Notes: generated from the letters alone by a model not told the origin. Counted from the first letter of the stretch, positions 39,648 to 50,446 are shown. The stretch: 64,000 nucleotides of DNA from Prosthecodimorpha hirschii (GCF_001305515.1 NZ_LJYW01000001.1:2445618-2509617), one strand, 5' to 3'. Program-made: numbers and translations.

Positions 39648-40205
39648 ATGCAGGACAAGAAGTATTTTGAGATTTCGTTTCGAATGGATGCCCCCTATTT
39701 CGAGGAATTGTGTCGGCTCGAGCGTGGTCACTTCGGAATCGCGGCACTTCGACATTTCATGACCAGCGTTGCTTTTTGCGTTCCAACGGTGATAGTTATT
39801 TTCTATATTTTTAGCGAATTTGATCTGACGAAGACACTCAAAATTCTTTCATTTTTTTCGTCGAAATACTTGCTTTTTACGGTCTCTGCACTGATCGTAG
39901 CCGCCATATCTACAGAGGCGTATATTCGCATTGTTTTACCAAGCCGCCTCTTGAAAAGAGTCCGGGCAGACCGCATCGAACAGAAAATTCTCTTGACCGA
40001 GGATAGGGTTTTCAATTCTTCACCGGTCACGGAGTGGTCTGCCAAATGGTCCGTTGTGACCAAGTGCATCTATTCGTCCGAGTACATCACGGTGATGCTC
40101 GATAAGCTGATGTATGTCGTCATCCCAAGAAGCGCCGTGGCATCTCCGGACGAGTGGGCGGCCATTACGAAATTCATCCAGGAAAAGACCCATGCCGCCG
40201 CATAA
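39648..40205 (+). CDS. YcxB-like membrane protein, AT-rich
   Basis: 185 residues. Two transmembrane helices at about 38-56 and 73-96, then a soluble C-terminal domain that resembles YcxB-like domains (LTEDRVFNSSP, WSVVTKCIYSSEYITVMLD, YVVIPRSAVASPDEW). Such proteins have no established function. The gene is far AT-richer than its neighbours (41 of 120 G/C in 39781-39900). It is inserted in the otherwise conserved infB-rbfA junction, and its last 14 bp overlap rbfA. GGGCGGAGG precedes the ATG. Confidence 0.72.
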   Translation: MQDKKYFEISFRMDAPYFEELCRLERGHFGIAALRHFMTSVAFCVPTVIVIFYIFSEFDLTKTLKILSFFSSKYLLFTVSALIVAAISTEAYIRIVLPSRLLKRVRADRIEQKILLTEDRVFNSSPVTEWSAKWSVVTKCIYSSEYITVMLDKLMYVVIPRSAVASPDEWAAITKFIQEKTHAAA

Positions 40206-40599
40206 CCCCACCCCCGCCGGCCCGTCACAGCGCCAGTTGCGCGTCGGCGAGATCGTGCGCCATGCCCTGTCCGACATCCTGTCGCGCGGCGCGATCGCCG
40301 ATCCGGATCTGGACGGCGTCATCATCACCGTGCCGGAGGTGCGCATGTCGCCGGACCTGAAGCAGGCGACCGTGCTGGTCATGCCGCTCGGCGGGCGCGA
40401 TGCCGACCGCGTGCTGGCCGGCCTGGAGCGCAGCCGGAAATGGCTGCGCGGCCAGATCGCGCGCCGCGTCGACCTGCGCTTCGCGCCCGAAATCCGCTTC
40501 CGGCTCGACACCCGCTACGACGACGACGACCAGATCAACGCCCTGCTGCGCACACCCTCAGTGCGCCAGGACATCGAGGGCGGCGACCGCGAGGACTGA
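40192..40599 (+). CDS. rbfA: 30S ribosome-binding factor RbfA
   Basis: 135 residues. The KH-like fold is shown by RQLRVGEIVRHALSDILSRG, VPEVRMSPDLKQATVLV and LRFAPEIRFRLDTRYD. It binds 16S rRNA during late 30S maturation. The ATG at 40192 lies inside the end of the preceding gene, so ribosomes leaving that frame could feed rbfA; an independent ribosome-binding site is weak. Confidence 0.93.
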   Translation: MPPHNPTPAGPSQRQLRVGEIVRHALSDILSRGAIADPDLDGVIITVPEVRMSPDLKQATVLVMPLGGRDADRVLAGLERSRKWLRGQIARRVDLRFAPEIRFRLDTRYDDDDQINALLRTPSVRQDIEGGDRED

Positions 40600-40693
40600 T
40601 CCCGCGCCGCGCCGACCACCGCATCACCCCCATATCCCTGCCGTCGCGCTCGTCCCGAGCGGGCGGCCGCTCATCCAGAAGGACCGGACCATC

Positions 40694-41617
40694 GTGGCCC
40701 GCAGGAAGAAGTTCGACGACGTGAATGGCTGGCTGGTGCTCGACAAGCCGGTCGGGATGACCTCGACCCAGGCGGTGGCGCGCGTCAAGCGCATCATGCA
40801 CGCCAACAAGGCCGGCCATGCCGGCACGCTCGACCCGCTCGCCTCGGGGCTCCTGCCGGTCGCGCTCGGCGAGGCGACCAAGACCGTCTCCTTCGTGATG
40901 GACGGGCGCAAGATCTACCGCTTCGTCGTGCAATGGGGCATCGAAACCGATACCGACGACACCGAGGGCGTTGTGGTCGCCCGTTCGGACCTGCGCCCGA
41001 GCCGCGACGACGTGCTCGACATCCTGGACGAGTTCACCGGCGAGATCATGCAGGTGCCGCCGGCCTTCTCGGCGATCAAGATCGCCGGCGAGCGCGCCTA
41101 CGACCTCGCCCGCGACGGCGAGGAGGTGATCCTGGAGGCGCGCCCGATCCAGGTCCACCGGCTCGACTTGGTCGACATGCCGGATGCCGACACCGCCGTG
41201 TTCGACTGCGAATGCGGCAAGGGCACCTATGTGCGCGCGCTCGCCCGCGACATGGGCCGCCGGCTCGGCACCCGCGGCCATGTCGTCGGGCTGCGCCGCC
41301 TGCTGGTCGGCCCGTTCGGCGAGGAGGACATGGTGCCGATGGATCGGCTCGACGAACTGGCCGAGACCGGCGAGCCGGCCGCGCCGCGCGGCGAACTGCT
41401 CGCCGTCGACACGGCTCTTGCGGAAATCCCCGAAGTGGTGGTCAATCGCGACGGCGCGGCCCGGCTGCGCCGGGGCCAGGGCGTCATCCTGCGCGGCCGC
41501 GATGCGCCGACCGAGGCCGGTGCGGTCGCGGTCACCTGCGGCGGCGATCTGGTCGCGATCGGCGAGATCGAGGGCGCCGAACTCCGCCCCGTGCGGGTGT
41601 TCAACCTCGAAGGCTGA
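40694..41617 (+). CDS. truB: tRNA pseudouridine(55) synthase TruB
   Basis: 307 residues. Catalytic Asp lies in the family motif AGHAGTLDPLASGLLPV. Other signatures are GWLVLDKPVGMTST and YVRALARDMGRRLGT. It makes pseudouridine 55 in the T-loop of tRNA. The start is a GTG at 40694; the first conserved residues follow at once. It closes the translation-factor operon. Confidence 0.95.
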   Translation: MARRKKFDDVNGWLVLDKPVGMTSTQAVARVKRIMHANKAGHAGTLDPLASGLLPVALGEATKTVSFVMDGRKIYRFVVQWGIETDTDDTEGVVVARSDLRPSRDDVLDILDEFTGEIMQVPPAFSAIKIAGERAYDLARDGEEVILEARPIQVHRLDLVDMPDADTAVFDCECGKGTYVRALARDMGRRLGTRGHVVGLRRLLVGPFGEEDMVPMDRLDELAETGEPAAPRGELLAVDTALAEIPEVVVNRDGAARLRRGQGVILRGRDAPTEAGAVAVTCGGDLVAIGEIEGAELRPVRVFNLEG

Positions 41618-41634
41618 AACGAGGAGACCTGCCG

Positions 41635-41934
41635 ATGCCGCGCTTTGTCCGTCCTGCCAAGGCCGCCCTGCTCGGCCTCGGTCTGGCCATCGCCGCCGGC
41701 ATCGCGCCGGCCCGGGCCGAGATCTGCAAGGTCACCGACCCGACCGGCACGCCGCTCAACCTGCGCGCCGCGCCGAACGGCGCGGTGGTCGGGACGATCC
41801 GCAACGGCATCGACGTCGAGATCCTCGACGCGAGCCTGGATTCCCGCGGTCGCCGCTGGACGCTGATCCGGCCCGAGGGCTCGGGTCCGGCCGTCGGCTG
41901 GGTGTTCCGCGAATTCCTCAGCTGCTACCGATAG
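41635..41934 (+). CDS. Small secreted SH3-like domain protein
   Basis: 99 residues with a signal peptide (LGLGLAIAAGIAPARA, cleavage near residue 28) and a single bacterial SH3 module (GTPLNLRAAPNGAVVGTIRNG, WTLIRPEGSGPAVGWVFREFL). Two cysteines, one near the mature N-terminus and one near the C-terminus, may form a disulfide. It is likely periplasmic. GAGGAGA precedes the ATG, and it is only 17 bp after truB. Confidence 0.8.
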   Translation: MPRFVRPAKAALLGLGLAIAAGIAPARAEICKVTDPTGTPLNLRAAPNGAVVGTIRNGIDVEILDASLDSRGRRWTLIRPEGSGPAVGWVFREFLSCYR

Positions 41935-41980
41935 ATCGCCCGGCCAGGTTCGGCATCGGACGGCCGGGACGCCGCGCCGG

Positions 41981-42991
41981 TCATGCGCCGGCCTGTGCCT
42001 CATCGGCCGGTGCCCCGGTGGCGGGTGTCCCAGGAGCCGGCGCCCCGGTGGCGGATGTCCCAGGGGCCGGAGCCCCGCCGCAGATCTCCCGGACCACGCC
42101 GCGCAGCCAGCGATGCGCCGGGTCCGCTTCCATGCGCGGGTGCCAGAGCAGCGAGATGGTCAGGTCGGCGAGCGCCACCGGCAGCGCGAAGCTCGCCATG
42201 CCGTCGCGCAGGCGGCCGGTATAGCGCTCCGGCACGGTGGCGACGAGATCGGTCGCCCGTGCCAGCGCCAGCGCTTCCGAGAAGGTGGCCACCACCGTGG
42301 CGATGCGCCGTTCGAGCCCCCGCGCCGCCAGGGCCGCGTCGACCGGCCCGTGTTCCCGGCCGCGCCGCGAGATCGCGACATGGAGCGCGGACGCATAGCG
42401 CTCGGCCGTGACCGGTCCCGCCGCCAGCGGATGGGCCGCCAATGGATGCGCCGCCAGCGGATGACCGGACCGCACCACGCCGACGAAGCGGTCGCGAAAC
42501 AGCGCCTGCGCGCGCAATTCGGGTCCGGTCGCGGCCGCCACCACCCCGGTTTCCAGGTCGACGCCGCCATCGCGCAGCGGCGCGCTGTCCTTGTCGGGCT
42601 TGGGCAGGAAGCAGAGTCGCACACCGGGCGCCTCCCGCTCCAGCCGCGCGAGCAGCGCGGGACCGAAGGTCTCCACGAAGCCCTCCCGGTTGCGCATCGT
42701 GAAGCGGCGTTCGAGCCGGGCGAGATCCGGGGCGGCCTCCGGGCGCAGCAGGGCCGTCGCCGCCTCGACCAGGGACCCGGCCCGTTCGCGCAGGTCGAGC
42801 GCGCGCGGCGTCGGCACCAGCCCGCGGCCGGCCCGGACCAGCAGCGGATCGCCGGTCGCCGCCCGGAGCCGCGCCAGCTGGCGGCTCATCGCCGACGGGC
42901 TGAGCCGCAGCCGCCGCGCCGCGCCGGCGACGCTGCCCTCGGTCAGGAGCACGTCCAGGGTCACGAGCAGGTTCAGGTCGGGCGGCGTCAT
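41981..42991 (-). CDS. LysR-family transcriptional regulator
   Basis: 336 residues. The N-terminal helix-turn-helix covers residues 4-62 (LNLLVTLDVLLTEGSVAGAARRLRLSPSAMSRQL, split here), with a NodD-like arrangement of the effector domain. Two repetitive parts are unusual: HPLAA three times in a row in the effector domain and a C-terminal tail built of GAPAPGTSAT-type repeats. It is divergent from the MFS gene with 136 bp between, so it probably controls that transporter. Confidence 0.87.
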   Translation of the reverse strand: MTPPDLNLLVTLDVLLTEGSVAGAARRLRLSPSAMSRQLARLRAATGDPLLVRAGRGLVPTPRALDLRERAGSLVEAATALLRPEAAPDLARLERRFTMRNREGFVETFGPALLARLEREAPGVRLCFLPKPDKDSAPLRDGGVDLETGVVAAATGPELRAQALFRDRFVGVVRSGHPLAAHPLAAHPLAAGPVTAERYASALHVAISRRGREHGPVDAALAARGLERRIATVVATFSEALALARATDLVATVPERYTGRLRDGMASFALPVALADLTISLLWHPRMEADPAHRWLRGVVREICGGAPAPGTSATGAPAPGTPATGAPADEAQAGA

Positions 42992-43127
42992 GGCGAAATC
43001 ATAGCACGGCAGGCCGACCGATAGAGGGCGTCGGATGCACGGATCGACTGCAATCGCTGCGTCTTCCGCCATGGCGGCGAGCGGACTACCTCGGAGGTCT
43101 GCCAACGAGCCCCGAGGAGAACCCGCC

Positions 43128-44591
43128 ATGGCATCGGCCCGCACCGCCGAACACCCCGCCGCCCACCCCGCGGACCGCCCCGATCCGGTCGCGGCGCGTC
43201 GTCCGCCGTCCGCAGCCCTTCCCCTCGGCGGGCTCTTCCTGGCGGCGCTGCTCGCCTCGCTCGGCACCAGCATCGCCAATGTCGCGCTGCCGACCCTGGC
43301 GCAGGCCTTCGCGGCGCCCTTCGCGCGCGTCCAATGGGTGGTGATCGCCTATCTGATCGCCATGACGGCCCTGATCGTCGGTGCCGGACGCCTCGGCGAC
43401 CGGTTCGGGCGCGGACGGATACTGCTGATCGGCCTCGCCCTGTTCGCGGCCGCCTCCCTGGCCGCGGCCGCCGCGCCGACGCTCGACCTGCTGATCGCCG
43501 CCCGGGCCGCCCAGGGGGCCGGCGCCGCCATCCTGATGGCGCTGTCCCTGGCGCTGGTGCGCGACAGCGTGCCCCCGGACCGGATCGGGACCGCGATGGG
43601 CCTCGTCGGCACGCTGTCGGCGGTCGGCACGGCCCTCGGCCCGTCGCTGGGCGGGCTGTTGATCGGCCAGTTCGGCTGGCGCGCCGTGTTCGTCGCCCCG
43701 GTTCCGCTCGCCCTCGTGGCCTTCGGCATCGGTTTCCGGGCCTGGACCGCGGAGCGCCGCCCCGCGCTGGTCGAGCCGGCGCCCGTCGGCCTGGCCGCGA
43801 CCGTCTTTCTGAGCGTCACGCTCGCCGCCTATGCGGCCGCCATGACGCTCGGCCGCGACCTCTTCGGGCCGGCCGGCCTCGCCCTCTCGGCGCTTGCGGC
43901 GATCGGCGGCGCGGCCTTCGTGCGGGCGGAGCGGACCGCCGCCGTCCCGCTGATCGCCCCGGCCCTGGTCCGTGATCCGATCCTGGCCGGCAGCCTCGCG
44001 GCGAATGCCCTGGTGGCGACCATCATGATGGCGACGCTGGTGGTCGGGCCGTTCTACCTGTCGGGCGCGCTCGGGCTCGATGCGGCGCGCGTCGGGCTGG
44101 TCATGTCGGTCGGCCCCGTCGTCTCGATGGCGACCGGCATCCTGGCCGGCCGGCTGGTCGACCGGCGCGGCGCGCCGGCGGTGATGCGGACCGGGCTCTT
44201 GCTGGTCGCGGCCGGGTCGGCGGGCCTGGCGAGCCTGCCGCTGTGGTTCGGCACCGCCGGCTACATTGCGGCGATCGCGGTCCTGACGCCCGGCTACCAG
44301 CTGTTCCAGGCGGCCAACAACACGGGCGTCCTGGCCGAAGTCCCGTCCGACCGGCGCGGCCTCGTCTCCGGCCTCCTCGGGCTGTCGCGCAATCTCGGCC
44401 TGATCACCGGGGCGGCCGCGATGGGGGCGGTGTTCGCGCTGGCGGTGAAGGCCGGCGACATGGCCGGGGCCGCGCCGGCCGCGCTCGGCACCGGTCTGGC
44501 CGCGACCTTCGGGGTCGCCGCCCTGCTGGCCGGCGCGGCCCTCGCGATCACGATCCGCAGCCGCCGGGTCGACGGTTCGGCGCGGGGCTGA
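43128..44591 (+). CDS. MFS transporter, DHA2-like drug/H+ antiporter
   Basis: 487 residues with about 14 hydrophobic segments. The first has TSIANVALPTLAQAF, then the MFS motif A GRLGDRFGRGRILLIG and the antiporter motif C-like region LVGTLSAVGTALGPSLGGLL. It likely exports small toxic compounds, but the substrate is not known. CGAGGAGA precedes the ATG at 43128. The divergent LysR gene is the likely regulator. Confidence 0.88.
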   Translation: MASARTAEHPAAHPADRPDPVAARRPPSAALPLGGLFLAALLASLGTSIANVALPTLAQAFAAPFARVQWVVIAYLIAMTALIVGAGRLGDRFGRGRILLIGLALFAAASLAAAAAPTLDLLIAARAAQGAGAAILMALSLALVRDSVPPDRIGTAMGLVGTLSAVGTALGPSLGGLLIGQFGWRAVFVAPVPLALVAFGIGFRAWTAERRPALVEPAPVGLAATVFLSVTLAAYAAAMTLGRDLFGPAGLALSALAAIGGAAFVRAERTAAVPLIAPALVRDPILAGSLAANALVATIMMATLVVGPFYLSGALGLDAARVGLVMSVGPVVSMATGILAGRLVDRRGAPAVMRTGLLLVAAGSAGLASLPLWFGTAGYIAAIAVLTPGYQLFQAANNTGVLAEVPSDRRGLVSGLLGLSRNLGLITGAAAMGAVFALAVKAGDMAGAAPAALGTGLAATFGVAALLAGAALAITIRSRRVDGSARG

Positions 44592-44684
44592 CCGGCCGTC
44601 GGGGCTCCGGCCGTCTGGGGCTCTTGTGTACGATTTCGTTGGCGTTCGGGCCGCCCTTCAGGCATAAGGACCGCGCTGGTCCGT

Positions 44685-44702
44685 GCCCGAGACGTCTCGG
44701 GC
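44685..44702 (+). promoter_or_regulatory. Palindromic hairpin in rpsO leader
   Basis: GCCCGAGACGTCTCGGGC is a perfect 18-nt palindrome that can form a 7-bp stem with a 4-nt ACGT loop. It lies 74 nt before rpsO. S15 represses its own translation through leader RNA structures in other bacteria, so an autoregulatory role is possible. It could also end transcription of the MFS gene. Confidence 0.4.
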
Positions 44703-44775
44703 GCGGATTTAGGCGTTTTTGACCCGGCTGGACGACATCCCGGCCGGGCCGACACTCCAAATGAAGGATAAGCCG

Positions 44776-45045
44776 ATGTCGATCACGGCAGAGCGCAAGC
44801 AGGCGCTCATCAAGGAATATGGCACCGGCGCCGGCGATACCGGTTCGCCGGAGGTGCAGGTGGCGATCCTCTCCGAGCGCATCGCGAACCTGACCGGGCA
44901 CTTCAAGACCCACGGCAAGGACAACCATTCCCGCCGCGGCCTCCTGAAGATGGTCAGCCAGCGCCGCAGCCTCCTCGACTACCTCAAGGGCAAGGAAGAG
45001 GCGCGCTACCGGACGCTGATCGAGAAGCTCGGCCTGCGCCGCTGA
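44776..45045 (+). CDS. rpsO: 30S ribosomal protein S15
   Basis: 89 residues, exactly the usual length: [53 protein letters not shown]. It binds the central domain of 16S rRNA. The ATG at 44776 is supported by length. A possible promoter (TTGGCG at 44639, CATAAG at 44663, 18-bp spacer) lies upstream. It is followed by the second double-hairpin repeat and then pnp. Confidence 0.97.
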   Translation: MSITAERKQALIKEYGTGAGDTGSPEVQVAILSERIANLTGHFKTHGKDNHSRRGLLKMVSQRRSLLDYLKGKEEARYRTLIEKLGLRR

Positions 45046-45082
45046 GTTCCAATCTGCCGGGCGGCATCATGGGATGCGCCCG

Positions 45083-45200
45083 GTGGTTCGATCGCGACGG
45101 ACGGTTCCCGTCCGTCTCGTGAATCCGAACCACTTACTCTTTGGCGTCGTGGTCAATTCAATCTGACATTTGCGTCTCGCAAATGTCAGATTTTGACCAC
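45083..45200 (-). repeat. 118-bp double-hairpin repeat, copy 2
   Basis: This is the inverse of the copy at 11522-11639, of identical length. By direct alignment 106 of 118 bases match, with no gap. Hairpin 1 is at 45149-45200 and hairpin 2 at 45083-45133. Differences sit in both loops, the linker, and two compensated pairs of hairpin 2; only one stem change is uncompensated. It lies 37 bp after rpsO. The flanks here do not carry the CTAG seen at copy 1. Confidence 0.9.
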
Positions 45201-45331
45201 GAGATCGTCTCGCCCTGCCGGGCATTGGCTCGCGAACCGCGCGGGCCTTCGGCGGGACGGGGCAGACAAGCATGCAGGGCGGCATGGGGCCGGCCTGCAG
45301 TCATTCAAGACCTGAACGCGTGAAAGGAGCC

Positions 45332-45430
45332 ATGGCGAGATCGCCGGATGCTCTCAACCCCGCAGGATGCGGGTGCCCGATGGCGGGCGACGGCGTGCCG
45401 ATCCGGGCCATGATGCCCCCGGCACTCTGA
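45332..45430 (+). CDS. Possible 32-residue leader peptide upstream of pnp
   Basis: An ATG at 45332 follows AAAGGAG at ideal spacing and opens a 32-codon frame ([20 protein letters not shown] and so on) that ends at 45430, 184 bp before pnp. Apart from the good ribosome-binding site and two nearby cysteines nothing supports it. It could also be chance in a GC-rich leader. Confidence 0.25.
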   Translation: MARSPDALNPAGCGCPMAGDGVPIRAMMPPAL

Positions 45431-45498
45431 CGTGGAAGCGAATGCGCCCTGGCGGTCGGAGCCTGTCCCGGTTCCCGCCAAAGCGGCCATCGCCTCTT

Positions 45499-45550
45499 CC
45501 GCCCTTGGGCGGACGCCGCCGCATCGCAAGGCCGACCCGCCCAAGGGCGG
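45499..45550 (+). promoter_or_regulatory. Perfect 14-bp inverted repeat in pnp leader
   Basis: CCGCCCTTGGGCGG (45499-45512) and CCGCCCAAGGGCGG (45537-45550) are exact reverse complements 24 nt apart, and each arm is nearly self-complementary. They can form one long stem-loop or two short ones, ending 64 nt before the pnp start. In E. coli a leader stem-loop cut by RNase III is the basis of PNPase autoregulation; this structure is in the right place for a similar role. Confidence 0.55.
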
Positions 45551-45614
45551 CACCCGAGAGCCTCTCGCCGTCTTGTCCATGGCTCGTCGCGTTCGACCGC
45601 AAGGTAGACACGAC

Positions 45615-47753
<2,139 letters not shown>

Positions 47754-47779
47754 TCTGCGGCTGACCCTTTGAGGCTGCG

Positions 47780-47810
47780 AGAGGCCGTCCTTCGGGGCGG
47801 CCTCTTTCGT
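47780..47810 (+). terminator. Terminator after pnp
   Basis: AGAGGCCG (47780-47787) pairs with CGGCCTCT (47798-47805) around a short loop; a T-rich stretch (TTCGTTT) follows. Confidence 0.75.
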
Positions 47811-47958
47811 TTCTACGCCCCTGTCGGGATCGGCCGTCGTCGCATTGTCCACGATTGCGGAACGAAGTGTCGAACTTCCGCCGGATTGGCATCCTGAGGG
47901 GAAACGACCATATTGGGGGCAACGCAGCCGGCCTCCGTCCGGCGCCGGAGTTTTCGTG

Positions 47959-48873
47959 ATGACCCCTGACGCTTCCGTCTCCGCTCCCGTCCACACCCGC
48001 CTGCCCGTCGACACCCGCGACGGTCCCGTCACCCTGGCGGTCGCCGACCGCGACGGCCTCGTCGCCTGGTACGGCCGGGTGCTCGGCTTCGTCGAACTGG
48101 CGCGCTCCGCGACGCGCAGCGTGCTCGGCGCCGCCGGTGGCGCGGCCCTCCTGGTGCTCGACCAGAAGCCGGGCCTGCCCGCGCACGACCAGCGCACGGC
48201 CGGCCTGTTCCACGTCGCCTATCTGGTGCCGAGCCGCGAGGATCTCGCCCGCTGGGTCGCCCATGTCGCCGCCCAGCGCATCCCGATCGAAGGCGCCTCC
48301 GACCATCTGGTCAGCGAGGCCTTCTACCTGAGCGATCCGGAAGGCAACGGCATCGAGGTCTATCGCGACCGGCCGCGCGGCGAATGGCGCCGCAAGGGCG
48401 ACGAGATCGAAATGGACACGCTCGCCGCCGACGTGCAGGGCCTGCTCGCCCTGGGCGGACGCCTGCCGGCCTGGACCGGCGCGGCGAGCGGCACCACGGT
48501 CGGTCACGTCCACCTGAAGGTCGCCGATCTCGACGCCGCGCGCCGCTTCTATGTCGAGACCCTCGGCATGGACCTGATGACCACCTATCCGGGCGCGCTG
48601 TTCGTCGCGGCCGGCGGCTACCATCACCATTTCGGCCTCAATGTCTGGCGCTCGAAGGGCCGCCCGAAGCCGGCCCGCGAGGAATACGGCCTCGCCGAGA
48701 CGACCATCGTGGTGCCCGACGCCGCGGCGCTCGCGGCGACCGCGACCCGTCTGGCGACGGCCGGATACCGGGCCGACAGCGGCGACGGCGCCGTGATCAC
48801 CGTCGATCCGGCCGGCAACCGCCTGCGCCTGGCCATCGGCGAGGCGACCGCCGAGGCGTTGCTGGCGGCGTGA
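47959..48873 (+). CDS. Two-domain VOC protein, catechol-2,3-dioxygenase-like
   Basis: 304 residues with two VOC modules (GPVTLAVADRDGLVAWYGRVLG, then VGHVHLKVADLDAARRFYVETLG). The metal-ligand positions seem present: FHVAYLV, GIEVYRDRP, and in the second half HVHLKV, YHHHFGLNVW. It resembles CatE-type extradiol dioxygenases that open catechol rings, though a substrate cannot be named. It starts after the pnp terminator. The ATG at 47959 is preferred; a GTG lies one codon earlier. Confidence 0.83.
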   Translation: MTPDASVSAPVHTRLPVDTRDGPVTLAVADRDGLVAWYGRVLGFVELARSATRSVLGAAGGAALLVLDQKPGLPAHDQRTAGLFHVAYLVPSREDLARWVAHVAAQRIPIEGASDHLVSEAFYLSDPEGNGIEVYRDRPRGEWRRKGDEIEMDTLAADVQGLLALGGRLPAWTGAASGTTVGHVHLKVADLDAARRFYVETLGMDLMTTYPGALFVAAGGYHHHFGLNVWRSKGRPKPAREEYGLAETTIVVPDAAALAATATRLATAGYRADSGDGAVITVDPAGNRLRLAIGEATAEALLAA

Positions 48874-48926
48874 CCGGTTAGAACCCGGGCTTTGCGGCGG
48901 CGGCGCGAGCCTGTAGTGGTGAGCCC

Positions 48927-49862
48927 ATGCGCCTCCTGATCCTCGGCCTCGGCTATTCGGCCCGCCACAGCCTCGCCGGCCTCGCCGACGAGGCCACCTC
49001 CATCGCCGTCACGACCCGGTCGGCCGCCAAGGCCGCCCGGCTGGTCGCGCAGGGCCTCGACGCCATCGCGTATGACGGTACCGCCCCCTCCCCGGCGCTC
49101 GCCGCGGCGATCGGCACGGCGAGCCATATCCTGGTCTCGGCCGGGCCGGACCGCGACGGCGATCCGTTCCTGCGCCACCATGCCGGCGATGTCGCCCGGG
49201 CGGTCGCCGGCGGCGGGCTCGCCTGGATCGGCTACTATTCGACGGTCGGCGTCTATGGCGATACCGGCGGCGACTGGGTCGACGACCTGACGCCGCCGAA
49301 CCCGGCCTCGGAGCGGACGCGCTGGCGGGTCGCAGCCGAGACGGCCTGGTCGGATCTCGGGGCGGCCGGGAATGTGCCGGTTGCGCTGCTGAGGCTCGCC
49401 GGCATCTACGGCCCCGGCCGCAACGCCTTCGTCAATCTCGCCGCCGGCACGGCGCGGCGTGTGATCCGGCCCGGCCAGGTCTTCAACCGCATCCATGTCG
49501 ACGACATCGCCACCGTCACGGCGGCAGCGGCGCGCGCCCGGCTCGGCGGGCCGATCAACGTCGCCGACGACGAACCGGCCCCGCCGCAGGATCCGATCGC
49601 CTATGCGGCCGGCCTGATGGGCGTCGAACCGCCGCCTGAGGTGCCCTTCGAGGCGGCCGATATGACACCGATGGCGGCGACCTTCTGGGGCGAGAACAAG
49701 CGCGTCGGCAATCGGCGCCTGCACGCCGATCTGGGCGTTCCGCTCGCCCATCCGACCTATCGCGAGGGCCTCACCGCGCTCTGGCAGTCCGGCCGCTGGG
49801 CCGGCGGCGACGAGGACCGCGAGGAGGCAAGCCCGCGCTTCCGGCGGATCGCCGGCCCCTGA
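48927..49862 (+). CDS. NAD(P)-binding SDR/epimerase-like protein
   Basis: 311 residues of an extended SDR fold. The N-terminal Rossmann motif is short (LLILGLGYSARHSLAGL). STVGVYGDTGGDWVDD is the active-site strand and GIYGPGRNAF a downstream signature; RIHVDDIA follows. The catalytic Tyr-x-x-x-Lys is not intact (YGDTG), so enzymatic activity is uncertain. It resembles YeeZ-like proteins found near genes for nucleoside-sugar metabolism, but no pathway is visible here. Confidence 0.8.
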   Translation: MRLLILGLGYSARHSLAGLADEATSIAVTTRSAAKAARLVAQGLDAIAYDGTAPSPALAAAIGTASHILVSAGPDRDGDPFLRHHAGDVARAVAGGGLAWIGYYSTVGVYGDTGGDWVDDLTPPNPASERTRWRVAAETAWSDLGAAGNVPVALLRLAGIYGPGRNAFVNLAAGTARRVIRPGQVFNRIHVDDIATVTAAAARARLGGPINVADDEPAPPQDPIAYAAGLMGVEPPPEVPFEAADMTPMAATFWGENKRVGNRRLHADLGVPLAHPTYREGLTALWQSGRWAGGDEDREEASPRFRRIAGP

Positions 49863-49910
49863 CGCCGGTCGGCCGGCGACGCGTCCCCGGCCGCGGATAG
49901 CGGGCAGCGT

Positions 49911-50417
49911 TCAGTCGAGCGTCTTCTGCATGAAGACGAGGTCGAGCCAGCGGTCGAACTTGCGGCCGACCTCGGGCAGGCGGCCGACCTCGCGATAGCC
50001 GAGCGCGGCGTGCAGCGTGATCGAAGCGGCGTTGCCGGCCTCGATGCCGCCGATCAGCACATGCTTGCCGGCCGCCCGGGCGCGCGGCTCCAGGGCCTGC
50101 AGCAGGGCGCGGGCGATGCCCATTCGGCGGAAGCGGCCATCGACATAGATCGAATGTTCGGCGGTGTGGCGATAGCCGTCGAAGGCGCGGAAATCGCCGA
50201 AGCTGGCATAGCCGGCGACCGTGCCGCCGCACTCGGCGACCAGCACCGGATAGCCGAGCGCGCGCCGGGCTGCCGCCCAGGCGATCCGGTTGGCGGTATC
50301 GACCTGCTGTTCGTTCCAGATCGCCGTCGTGTTCGCCACGGCATCGTTATAGATGTCGCGAATGCCCGGCATGTCGGCGTCGTCCGCATCGCGGATCGTG
50401 AAGGCGGCGGCGGTCAT
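49911..50417 (-). CDS. GNAT N-acetyltransferase, phosphinothricin acetyltransferase-like
   Basis: 168 residues. The family pattern is clear: FTIRDADDADMPGIRDIYNDAVANTTAIW at the start, EHSIYVDGRFRRMGIARALLQAL with the acetyl-CoA loop, and GGIEAGNAASITLHAALGYREVG at the end (shown in parts). Proteins of this type acetylate L-amino acids such as methionine sulfoximine or phosphinothricin. It runs towards the epimerase gene, ending 48 bp from its stop. Confidence 0.87.
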   Translation of the reverse strand: MTAAAFTIRDADDADMPGIRDIYNDAVANTTAIWNEQQVDTANRIAWAAARRALGYPVLVAECGGTVAGYASFGDFRAFDGYRHTAEHSIYVDGRFRRMGIARALLQALEPRARAAGKHVLIGGIEAGNAASITLHAALGYREVGRLPEVGRKFDRWLDLVFMQKTLD

Positions 50418-50446
50418 GCGGTCCTCCCGGGCGACGGTGGTTCCGT

